Origin: Cercis canadensis
Lineage: Eukaryota; Streptophyta; Magnoliopsida; Fabales; Fabaceae
Length of the DNA stretch: 64,000 bases
Direction: 5' to 3'
Assembly: GCA_003255065.1 (NCBI GenBank)
Contig: QAOA01005732.1
Location: 95,244 to 159,243, forward strand
In this document: in pieces, positions 55,943-64,000 of the stretch
Numbering within the stretch: position 1 is the stretch's first letter
Layout of the letters: every line of letters begins with the position of its first letter
Notes under the pieces: model-generated
Seen by the model: only the letters and a program-made list of their open reading frames with translations
What the model was told of the DNA's origin: nothing
Databases searched by the model: none
Position numbers and translations under genes: made by a program

Positions 55943-57420
55943 AGTTCTAGACATCTAATAATTTTGAATCTTACCTTGTAGGAAAGCTAAGAGAAATATC
56001 TACAACTTTGATTCAGAGCCGCAAGTCTAATTTGGATGTCCAGCTAGTCATATGCAGCCTGGAAGCTAGATAAGAGATGCTGTCACAGGATCCTGACCCA
56101 CATGCAGTGTTTGGACCATAACCTGAGCTGTAGGTGTCGTATGGATTTGAAACTGGTCCCATTGGAAATCTAAGACGCAGAGCCACAATTGTTATGAAGA
56201 CCGGTTTACCAAATTGTATAGTTTAGATAGTCTTATTGCCTGTCGAAGTTGGCTGATGGTTCTAGAGACCTGTTGGCACTTAAATGGGGCTAACTTCTTC
56301 ATTACAAGTCCAATTGAGCCCAAACTAAAGCACAATGAAAGCTAAGGCTCATGGGAATAATTCTGACCTAAGGGCAATTTGGGTATGTAGTTATTTTTGA
56401 ATGTCTATAAATAGGAGAAGAGGCATCCAAGATTCACATCTTTTGGCTAGACAATTTTTCTTGCCTCCTTTCTCTCTATAGCTTTTCTTTGCTTTTTCTT
56501 GTAATGGATCATTCCTTCATGTTCATGGAGGGCTAATTACTTAGATCAATCCAGATTTTGGCTGTTCTGATTATTGATTCTGAGATTTTATTTTAACTGC
56601 TATTTATTCAGTGATTAATCAACTGCTTTTCATCCTTTAATTCTGTTTGAGTTGCTTAAATTCAAATTTGAATGTTCATATGATAATTGCTTAATTTCAT
56701 ATGTTAAAAGAGGATTGTAAAGATTAAACAATGTTTCTAAGCTTTTGGATGAATTGTTTAACCTTGACTGGATTCTGGAGTTTAAATTAATTTGGATTAG
56801 TGGATGCTTAATTCATTGAACCTTAATTAATTGAATTCTAGATGCTTATCCAGTAGAAATCCATAGACTACTTAGATGCTTCTTGATGTGTTCTAAGGCC
56901 AAGAACTAGGTTAATGATTGAATGAATCTTTTGTAATCAAGGATGGATTAAAATCAGAATTAGTTGATTTCTTGGATTGATTGCTTTGTTAAAGTCAATT
57001 ACTTTTCATCACTTTCTGCCTTTATTTTCTTCTAATTACTTTCTGCCTTTATTTTTTGCCTTTACTTTCTGCCAATTACTTTATGCCTTTACTTTCTGCT
57101 TTTTACTTTCTGCTTTTACTTTCTGCCTTTTACTTTCTGCCTTTACTTTATGCCTTTTACTTTCTGCCTTTTACGTTCTGCTTTTACTTTCTGCCCTTTA
57201 CTTTCTGTCATTACTTTCTGTCCATTATTTTCAGTTACCCACTTTTAAATTACTTTTTGTTAATTAATCCAACAAAATAACCCCCTCTTTGTAAGCTCAT
57301 TAATCTGATTCCATAATTAGAATAATCTTTTGGTTTGACTCGATGTTACCTTATGCTACAAGTAGCTTTGGTGAATCGATTATAAATTTTACTAATTTGA
57401 AGAGCTTCGGCAGCTCATCA
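55765..57420 (+). repeat. 3' LTR of the Athila-like element
   Basis: TGATAATCACAC to GGCAGCTCATCA, 1,656 bases, then the target duplication ACAAT. TATA box at 56,406-56,413, minisatellite at about 57,000-57,235. Confidence 0.92.
57000..57235 (+). repeat. CTTTACTTTCTGC minisatellite in the 3' LTR
   Basis: About 17 units of the same 13-14-base motif as in the 5' LTR, with its own unit order and some private variants (TACGTTCTGC, TATGCC). Confidence 0.9.
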
Positions 57421-57425
57421 ACAAT

Positions 57426-58632
57426 CTCCCTCCATGGATAGCCATGAAGCAATCTAATATGATATTATCACTAATGGTGCCTAGTCCACAAGGCACTAGA
57501 AATAGATTGGACATGTACTTACAACCTCTTGTGAAAGAATTAATAGAATTGTGGGAGGCTAGGGTTCAAACCTATGATGCTTACACAAATACAAACTTTT
57601 AACTCTGTGCATCAATTATGTGGACTACTAATGACTTTTAAGCATACGACAACTTGTCTAGTTGGAGCAAAAAAGGCCAATATGCATGTCCATGTTGTGG
57701 TTACGAGACTGTCTCTAGGTGGTTATGTTATAATAGAAGATTTTGATATATGTGCAATCGTCGTTGGTTGCTATGATCATAAGTTTCGTCATAACAAAAA
57801 ATCCTTTGATGGAACTACAGAACTTAGAAGTGCACCAATTAGACAAAATGGAACAATAGCCTTAGAACAATTAGATGGCCTTAGGATTAATTTTTTTGAT
57901 TTGAACATTGATACAAGGCAACCTTGGAAGAAGAAAAACATATTTTTCAGGTTGCCTTATTAGGAACATCATTTCTTACCTTATAATGTAAACATAATGC
58001 ATACTGAAAAAAATGTTTGTCAAAATATTTTTGGTACTTTGTTAGGTCAAGAAGGTAAGATCAAGGATAGTTAAAAAGTACGAATGGATCTTACAGATAT
58101 GGGCATAAGGAATATATTGCAACCCAAAACAAACCCTCACAAAGCGACCAGAATCTTACCTAAAGCATGTTATGAAATGACTAAGAAGAAAAATGTTGCA
58201 TTTTTGAAAGTGTTAAAGGAGGTAAAAGTTCTAGATGAATGTTCTTCTAATGTGTCATGTTGTGTGCATCTTAAAGAATGCAAACTCATTGGCCTTAAAA
58301 GCTGTGATTGTCATGTTCTGATGCAAGAGCTTCTTCCTATGGCTATAAAAGGTTCTTTGCCTGATAATGTGAGCAGAATTATCATTGACTTATGCTCTTT
58401 CTTTAAACAAATTTGTTCTAAAGTTCTAAACATGCATGAGCTTGAAATATTTGAGACTCTTATGGCCACTACACTTTGTCAACTTGAAAATATTTTCTCT
58501 CCATCATTTTTTATCATTATGGTCCATTTGGTTATTCACTTAGCTTATAAGGCAAGAGTAGCTGGTTCAATACATTACCGTTGGATGTATCCTATCGAGA
58601 AGTATGAACAATTTAATCTTTTCATTTTGTGA
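57426..58632 (+). pseudogene. CACTA transposase, middle part (tnp2 end, DUF4218-like)
   Basis: Continues the tnp2 frame after the insertion: PPWIAMKQSNMILSLMVPSP, then LDMYLQPLVKELIELWE, VQTYDAYTN, SKKGQYACPCCGYET, HKFRHNKKSFDG. Stops occur at about 57,600 and 57,640, with a frameshift near 57,780. The stretch from 58,084 has 182 codons without stops: MDLTDMGIRNILQ, ELLPMAIKGSLPDNVSR, LENIFSPSFFIIMVHLVIHL, ARVAGSIHYRWMYPIEKYE, typical of the second conserved region of CACTA transposases. A GT-AG intron probably follows. Confidence 0.87.
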
Positions 58633-58739
58633 ATATAGACTAAGTAGTGGCAAAGTAGCAATATCACATATATATTTATCTTTTTAAGTTTTGTTATTAT
58701 CTTGATATAGGTATCTCTTGACACTTGTCCTTTGTCCAT

Positions 58740-59815
58740 AATCATGCACATCTAGAGGGTTCGATTGTTGAAGAATATTTGGCACATGTGACTTTTTGTT
58801 CTTGATATCTCATTGGAGTTAAAACAAGCTTTAATCGACCTGCTAGGAATGATGAAGATGATGAATTGTACGAGGATAGTGAAAGATAACTTTTAGACAA
58901 AGTTGGGAGGCTAATGGGCAGAAAAAATTGAAAAGTTTTAATGTCAAAAAGAGGAAAAATGTTTAGTATGTTCAACTTGATAAGACAACCTTGACACAAG
59001 CACATTTGCAATGTTCTTTTTAATTGTGATGCAATTGCCCCATTCATTGAGAGAGTAAACAATTTAACGATTTTGCAGCTATACATGATTAAATCAAATT
59101 TTTAACTTATTTGTTTTTTTTTTCTTTTTGTTGAATATAGAAAATATGTTGATTTCATTAGGAAACATAATCATGGACATCATCTAACTCAATATGAAAT
59201 GGATAAAATTCAAAATAAGAAGTTTTTTAAGTGGTTCAATGAAATAGTAAGAGTAAAAATTTAGTTGCACCAATGCTATTTTTATGCTTATTGACTTAGT
59301 TCAATTTTTTATTCTTAATGACTAATATTGATGACATTGTCTTAGGTTAAACAGATGGAAGAACAAGGGCAGCAAGTTAGTAATGAAATCAAATGGCTAT
59401 CTCATGGTCCTTATGAGGTGGCACAAAGATTCTCTGGATACATTGTTAACAGGTTTTGGTTTCATACCACAAAACATGAGAGAAACCTAACGACGTAGAA
59501 TAGTGGGGTTGTTATGACAGTTGTAGACAAGAGCTATGCTAGTGCAAGAGATAGACAACCAACTATTGGACAAACTCATTACTATGGTGTATTGGATGAC
59601 ATCATCCAACTGGACTATTCAGGTGTCTTTAAAGTTGTCTTATTTAAATGTGATTAGGTTGATATAAATAGAGGATGTAAAAAGATAGTTTGGGATTCAC
59701 AGTTGTGAATTTTGATCACTTAGCATAGACAGGAAAATATGAATCTTATAATCCATTTGTGTTAGCGACCCAAGCAAAGAAGAATGTGTTTTGTGCTTAG
59801 AAGCACCGAAACATG
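58740..59815 (+). pseudogene. CACTA transposase, C-terminal part (DUF4216-like)
   Basis: Segments: HAHxEGSIVEEYLA (58,745), RKHNHGHHLTQYEMDKIQ (59,165), IKWLSHGPYEVAQRFSGYIV (59,390), RFWFHTTKHERNLTT, SYASARDRQPTIG, THYYGVLDDIIQLDYSGVFK, VVLFKCD, PFVLATQAKKNVFCA. Several stops and probable introns (near 58,640-58,710, 59,095-59,140 and 59,255-59,345) interrupt it. The last segment is in the same frame as the following hAT fragment, with one TAG (59,798-59,800) between them. Confidence 0.8.
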
Positions 59816-59829
59816 AAAAAAAATGCATG

Positions 59830-61430
59830 TACCTGTTTCGAGGACCAGGGTGAAACGCATACCATTCGCATGAAATGCAAAAAATTCATTTTTTTTTTGT
59901 TTCAAAACACTAAGTTTATGGCTATTTCTGATGGTGGTTCTATGTTTTTGAGAGCTATTGATAGTTTTACAGAATATAACGATAAAAATTATATTGCTCA
60001 ATTGATAAGATCTGTAGTCCAGGAGGTTGGCCCAAACAATGTGGTGCAAATTATCACTGACAATGTCCTAGTTTGTAAGGCTGCTGGTTTAATTATTGAA
60101 ATTGAATATCCGTCCATATTTTGGATTCCTTGTGTGGTGCATACATTAAATCTTGCATCGAAGAATATTTGTGCTCTTAAACACACAGAAAAAAATGAGA
60201 ATGCTTATAATCTGTGTCATTGGACTACTCAAGTTAGTGAAGATGTTATGTTTATTAAGAAGTTTATTATGAATCATTCAAATAGGCTATCCATATTTAA
60301 TGAATTTGTGCCTTTGAAATTGTTGGTCATTGCTGAAACAAGATTTGCTTCAACATTGTGATGCTCAAAATGCTAAAGCTCATAAAGCGTCCTCTCCAGA
60401 ACATGGTCATTAGTGATCAATGGACTAGTTATAAAGAGGATGATGTTGGAAAGGCTGGATATATGTGAGAAACTCTTTTGGATGAAGTTTGGTGGGATAA
60501 GGTCAACTATATCCTTTCTTTTACTAGGCCTATCTATGAAATGCTTCGACTTTGTGATATTGATAAGCCTACACTGCATTTGATTTATGGTTTCTGGGAT
60601 TCTATGATTTGAGAAGTTAAGGCAGCCATATATAGACTTGAAGGAAAGCAATCTCATGACCAATCATCCTTTTATGATGTGGTGTATGGAATACTTCTTG
60701 GTCGTTGGACAAAGAGTTGTTCACCATTATATTGCTTGGCTCACTCACTAAATCCTAGGTAAATTTTAAATCAGTTTTTATTTAATTTCTTAACTTTTTT
60801 ATATTTAAGCATTGAGATATATGGATTCAATTTTTTTCTCTCCATAATATGTTGGTATTATAGTGAGAAATGACTTAGTAAAGCACCAAACAGAGTTATT
60901 TGACATCGGAACAATGAAATATCCAAAGAGAGGAATATGTCTTTCAATAGGTACTTTCAAAGCAATGAGCATTTAACAAGGGTGCACAATGAGTTCTCTG
61001 ATTTCTCTGGAAACCTTGGAGATTTTTCTTGCCTCAATCCATTAAAGATAGAGGGAGATTGGAACCAAAGGTTTGGTGGAATAACTATGGGGCTAGTACC
61101 CCTTTACTCCAAGCACTTGCTTTGAAGCTTCTTGGCCAACCATGTTCATCATCTTGCTATGAAATAAATTGGAGTACATACTCCTTTATCCATTCAATTA
61201 AGAGAAATTTGATGAATCCTCAAAGAGCTAAAATTTTAGTATTTGTTCATACAAATCTTCGTCTTTTGTCAAGGAAAAGTGACAATTATTTAATGGGAGA
61301 CACCCAAAAATTGGGATGTTGTTGGAGATAATTGGGAGCTATTTGATGAAGCTGATGGTCTTGAAGTTATTAGTTTATCACTTGATGAACCTGAGATAGA
61401 AGCTTAATCATTGGTGACGGTGGTGATGAA
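59830..61430 (+). pseudogene. hAT-superfamily transposase fragment (DUF659-like to dimerisation domain)
   Basis: The frame 59,813-60,361 gives FMAISDGGSMFLRAIDSFTE, QEVGPNNVVQIITDN, FWIPCVVHTLNLASKNI, FVPLKLLVIAETRFAST. After frame changes come DQWTSYKEDDVGKAG, WWDKVNYILSF, and SSFYDVVYGILLGRWTK. An intron lies about 60,757-60,866. The C-terminal dimerisation segment follows: LLQALALKLLGQPCSSSCYE, INWSTYSFIH, LVFVHTNLRLLSRKS and LSLDEPEIEA with a stop (about 61,408). The N-terminal zinc finger and the first catalytic part are absent. Stops near 60,468 and 60,612 disable it. I saw no terminal inverted repeats or 8-bp duplication, so capture by the CACTA element and independent insertion are both possible. 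Confidence 0.82.
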
Positions 61431-62099
61431 AATGATGAAATTAATAGTGTTATGATTTGAATTTTAATTGATAATTTATATTTTGGGTTAATACTTAATA
61501 CTTGTTAGTTGTTACTTATTTGCTAAGGATTAATGGTTGATATTTTTTAATGCTTGAGAATTTTAACAAGTAGTTGCACATGCAAAAGTGAGGGACACAT
61601 ATGACATGGAGGATGAGAGATCAATTGAGAGTTAGCATGGGAATGAACAAGTATTCTCATTTGCATTTGATGATGTGCCTAATGATAATGATTGGTTGAG
61701 ATTGGAAGTAGAAGAAGAATAAGAAGATGATGGTATGATGGAGGTTCCCCTTAACATGGAAATAGAATCATATGACAACAACAAAGAGGAGATTGATGGA
61801 TGAAGAGGATTTCTCATAGTTCTTTTATACATATATGATACTATTTAGCCTTGCTTGTAATTTCTTTATTTTAGATTTTTGCAATATTTTACTTTCCTAA
61901 GTTGCGCCTTGGATTTGTTGGCATTCCTCATATGTAAAAATATTCAATGACACTTTTTATCCATAATTCATATGGCATGCTTTGTATTTCTACACTAGTA
62001 ATCAATCACCTTGAACATTAGTGAATGCATATTAGTTCACACAGCTAGCTTTAACTAGAGACTAATAATAAAGTTTGTCACTAAAAATTAAACAAAAAT
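61431..62099 (+). other. Spacer after the hAT fragment, with a short acidic frame
   Basis: At 61,600-61,803 a broken acidic frame (FAFDDVPNDNDWLRLEVEEE, then MEVPLNMEIESYDNN) may be the C-terminal exon of a transposase; I do not recognise it. The rest is AT-rich without content I can name. Confidence 0.35.
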
Positions 62100-62392
62100 G
62101 AATGCTTTAAAAATGGGACACTTTAATAATTAAAAGATAATTTGACAAATGCTTCAAACATAGCTAAAAGTCTTAAATAGCAACATTTGTAACTGATACA
62201 ATAAGATGTCAATCATTTGACTACAAATAAACAATATCATCTATTGGCAAAAATAAAATAAAAATAGAACATTTTACAAATTGAAAGATAATTTGACGGA
62301 TATTTCAATCCGTAGCTAAATGTCTTAAATAGCAACGGATTTGTAAACAATGTTGTAAGATATTTGAAATTTAGCTATGAATATACAATAAC
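62100..62392 (+). repeat. CACTA subterminal repeats, left group
   Basis: Two diverged units of about 150 bases containing AAAGATAATTTGAC, TAGCTAAAAGTCTTAAATAG and CAACGGATTTGTAA. Interrupted at 62,392 by a CRM-like solo LTR. Confidence 0.7.
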
Positions 62393-63186
62393 TAATGGGA
62401 ATCAAGGCAAGACTACACTAAGCGACCTTTTGCACATTTGTGGAGCTCCGATCACCTGAGCTCGAGCCAAGAAGATGCAAGAGAGCTTGAATGACTTCAT
62501 AGCAAAGGTTTGGACCCAAGAGACAAGTCAAGAAGCAAAGAATGAAGTTGGGAGATTTTTGTACTCAATTAGAGCATTGGAAGGCTCATTTGGTGGAGTA
62601 GGACAACTTCAAGGCACCCCAACCCTCTTTCCCTATTGCCCCAGTGCTCTAGAGCAGCTAAAGGAACACTCTCATAGAGACAGGGTGCCCTAGCATCTGG
62701 ACCATTCAGCATGCACGATCTGTTTGTTCTTTCAGAGTTGGGCATTGTTTCCTTGTTTATTTGGGCCCATTTTAGTGTCACTAAACATATTTTTTTACCC
62801 TTTTTAGTATTGGACCTTTCATTAGGTGTTTAGGTTATTTTAATTGGGTTTAGATTTTACCCAATTAGGTAAATTATGGTTGTGTTGTTTAAAGGGAGGT
62901 CATTGCTCTTGTCATGGTCAAAATACACATTTGAGTAAAAGTTAAGAGTTTTCTCCTACCTTAGTTCTTTGAAGAACTTATTGAACTTATCAAGAACCCT
63001 AGGTTCTTGTGGCGTTCCCCGGCTTATCACTCTCCCTTTTTCCCGTCTAGAGTGTGATGCTTTATCCATTATTTTTCTTTTATTGATTTGTGCGTTTCTG
63101 AAAACTTGAACATGATTGGACGATTCTCATATTCTCGGGCAATTGAATCTCTACCATTTGGGACAAACCCATAGAGGTTTGCATCA
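62393..63186 (+). mobile_element. Solo LTR of the CRM-like family
   Basis: 794 bases from TAATGGGAATC (family start TGATGAGAATC) to GAGGTTTGCATCA, with a perfect duplication ATAAC (62,388-62,392 and 63,187-63,191). The frame AKKMQESLNDFIAKVWTQE near 62,465 is the polyprotein C-terminus carried in the LTR of this family. GC-rich island at about 62,615-62,700. Confidence 0.88.
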
Positions 63187-63204
63187 ATAACACCCCTTGG
63201 CAAA

Positions 63205-63600
63205 AAAAAAAAGTGACACTTTAAAGATTAAAAAATAATCTGATAGATGCTTCAAACCGTAGCTAAAAGTGTTAAATAGCAATGAATATTTAACCATTGC
63301 TATAAAAGGTCTACCATTTAACAACAAATTGATAATAAAATCCGTCAGAAAAGGTCAAAGGTAAACGAAACACTTTAAGAAATTTAGGAAGATGCTTCAA
63401 ATAGTAGGTAAAAGTCTTCTACGCCAATGGGTTTGTATTAGATGCCATAAAGATTCATCATTTAACAACGGATTAACAATGAAATCCATCGATAAATATA
63501 AATGACAAAATAATATTTTATATAATCAAAATAAAATATGACAGATTCTTCCAATTGTAGCAAAAGGTCTTCTATAGCAACAATTTTATAAATCGTAAAG
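63205..63600 (+). repeat. CACTA subterminal repeats, right group
   Basis: Three more units: GTAGCTAAAAGTGTTAAATAG (63,259), GTAGGTAAAAGTCTTCTACG (63,403) and GTAGCAAAAGGTCTTCTATA (63,557), each followed by a CAA-type and TTTGTA-type segment. Such repeats bind the transposase in En/Spm elements. Confidence 0.7.
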
Positions 63601-63617
63601 ACATGTGTCTGTCGCTA

Positions 63618-63637
63618 TATGTAACTTTTTTTTAGTG
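63618..63637 (-). repeat. Right terminal inverted repeat of the CACTA element
   Basis: The minus strand begins CACTAAAAAAAAGTTACATA. CACTA termini define the superfamily. The left partner is not in the window, so the usual 3-bp duplication cannot be checked (CAT follows). Confidence 0.75.
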
Positions 63638-64000
63638 CATATCTCTAATTTTCTCTAACATATTATTATTATTTGTATTTTATTTCTATTTTTGTAGGCT
63701 TGGGAATAACATTTTTGGTTATATAGTAATGGGAAGGTTTGGTAAATTAGAGAATACAACTTCAAACTTTCTTGTGGCCACAAAAACAATCTCAACCCTC
63801 CCTTTTGGATGCATTCAAAGGGTTAGTTTGAAATGGTTTCTATTTTTCATTTTTCTTTTTTACCGTGTTATTGTTGTATTAGTTTGATTTTGGATGGATT
63901 ACATTTCATTTATCTAGAAAGCTATAATAATGGATTTATGATTTTTACGTATTACTACATTTTGTTTCATTTTATTGAAGTATCATTATTGAAAAATATA
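63638..64000. other. Sequence beyond the CACTA element
   Basis: AT-rich. A splice-acceptor-like TTTTTGTAG at 63,690-63,699 precedes about 60 stop-free codons (LGNNIFGYIVMGRFGKLE and on to about 63,880). No family is recognised and there is no stronger sign of a gene. Confidence 0.3.

Larger units (their letters stand above)
46278..57420 (+). mobile_element. Full-length Athila-like Ty3/gypsy retrotransposon
   Basis: LTRs at 46,278-47,949 and 55,765-57,420, perfect target duplication ACAAT (46,273-46,277 and 57,421-57,425), tRNA-Asp-type primer site, Athila-type gag, protease, RT, RNase H and integrase. About 1.35 kb without coding content follow, where some Athila elements have an envelope-like gene; none is seen here. 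It sits in the tnp2 gene of the CACTA element. The copy at 55,492-55,716 is an assembly duplicate, so its true length is about 10.9 kb. Gag and RT carry several stops; the integrase is intact. Confidence 0.93.
44198..63637 (+). mobile_element. CACTA (En/Spm) DNA transposon, left end missing, with nested insertions
   Basis: Defined by the transposase-associated domain (45,436), a tnp2-type transposase split by the Athila-like element, a DUF4216-like region, a captured or inserted hAT fragment, subterminal repeats and the right terminus CACTAAAAAAAAGTTACA (reverse strand, ending 63,637). The left terminus is not present. The sequence right of element F's LTR begins inside the transposon's leader. 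All coding parts are decayed. Confidence 0.82.

Noticed and set aside
1..64000. tRNA, rRNA or microRNA genes
   Set aside because: No cloverleaf with A and B boxes or rRNA segment was recognised by eye; the tRNA-like matches are primer binding sites. A covariance-model scan would be needed to exclude them fully.

Overview
This window looks like repeat-dense nuclear DNA of a flowering plant, most probably a eudicot (not identified further), and probably pericentromeric. It is AT-rich. I could find no convincing host protein gene and no tRNA or rRNA gene. Almost every base belongs to transposable elements nested in one another. Many element ends could be fixed to the base because target-site duplications (TSDs) are still readable.

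Left part (1-28,294). A + strand LTR element with a Tat-like layout (called D) is the host sequence. Two adjacent 59-bp tandem arrays, a broken antisense gene and a 3' LTR at 28,014-28,294 remain of it. Three elements sit inside it. A (1,920-9,135, minus, TSD ATAGA) is a CRM-like Ty3/gypsy element with a 1,486-codon gag-pol frame. B (11,178-16,302, minus, TSD GACAA/GATAA) is a deleted, non-autonomous relative of A. C (16,796-27,695, plus, TSD AGGAA) is a gag-only Ogre/Tat-type element whose 3' region carries about 45 copies of a 41-bp repeat. Another deleted CRM-like element (I) lies at 1-1,558.

Middle part (28,295-44,197). A Ty1/copia remnant (minus) is cut by a CRM-like 3' end (E, minus), which abuts a plus-strand CRM-like polyprotein (F). 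F is interrupted in its integrase C-terminus by another element of the same group (G, 34,388-43,283, TSD GAGTG). F resumes after G and ends with its own LTR (H).

Right part (44,198-64,000). A CACTA (En/Spm) transposon with a tnp2-type transposase is missing its left end. It is interrupted exactly at ACAAT by a full-length Athila-like element (46,278-57,420). It also contains a fragment of a hAT transposase, and a CRM-like solo LTR (TSD ATAAC) sits in its subterminal repeats. Its right terminus is at 63,637. Three solo LTRs of the same Athila family (TSDs CACAC, ATGCC, TATGC) are scattered through C, F and G.

Nearly all reading frames carry stops or frameshifts. The two longest intact frames are the gag-pol of A and the integrase of the Athila-like element, but A has a changed RNase H residue and a split gag. 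Three single N characters (7,728; 36,101; 55,717) mark contig joins, and two of these have duplicated flanks. No new cellular system was recognised. The most unusual observations are a shared two-deletion structure in elements I and B, paired 59-bp hairpin arrays with matching geometry, and a hAT fragment lying in frame behind a CACTA domain.
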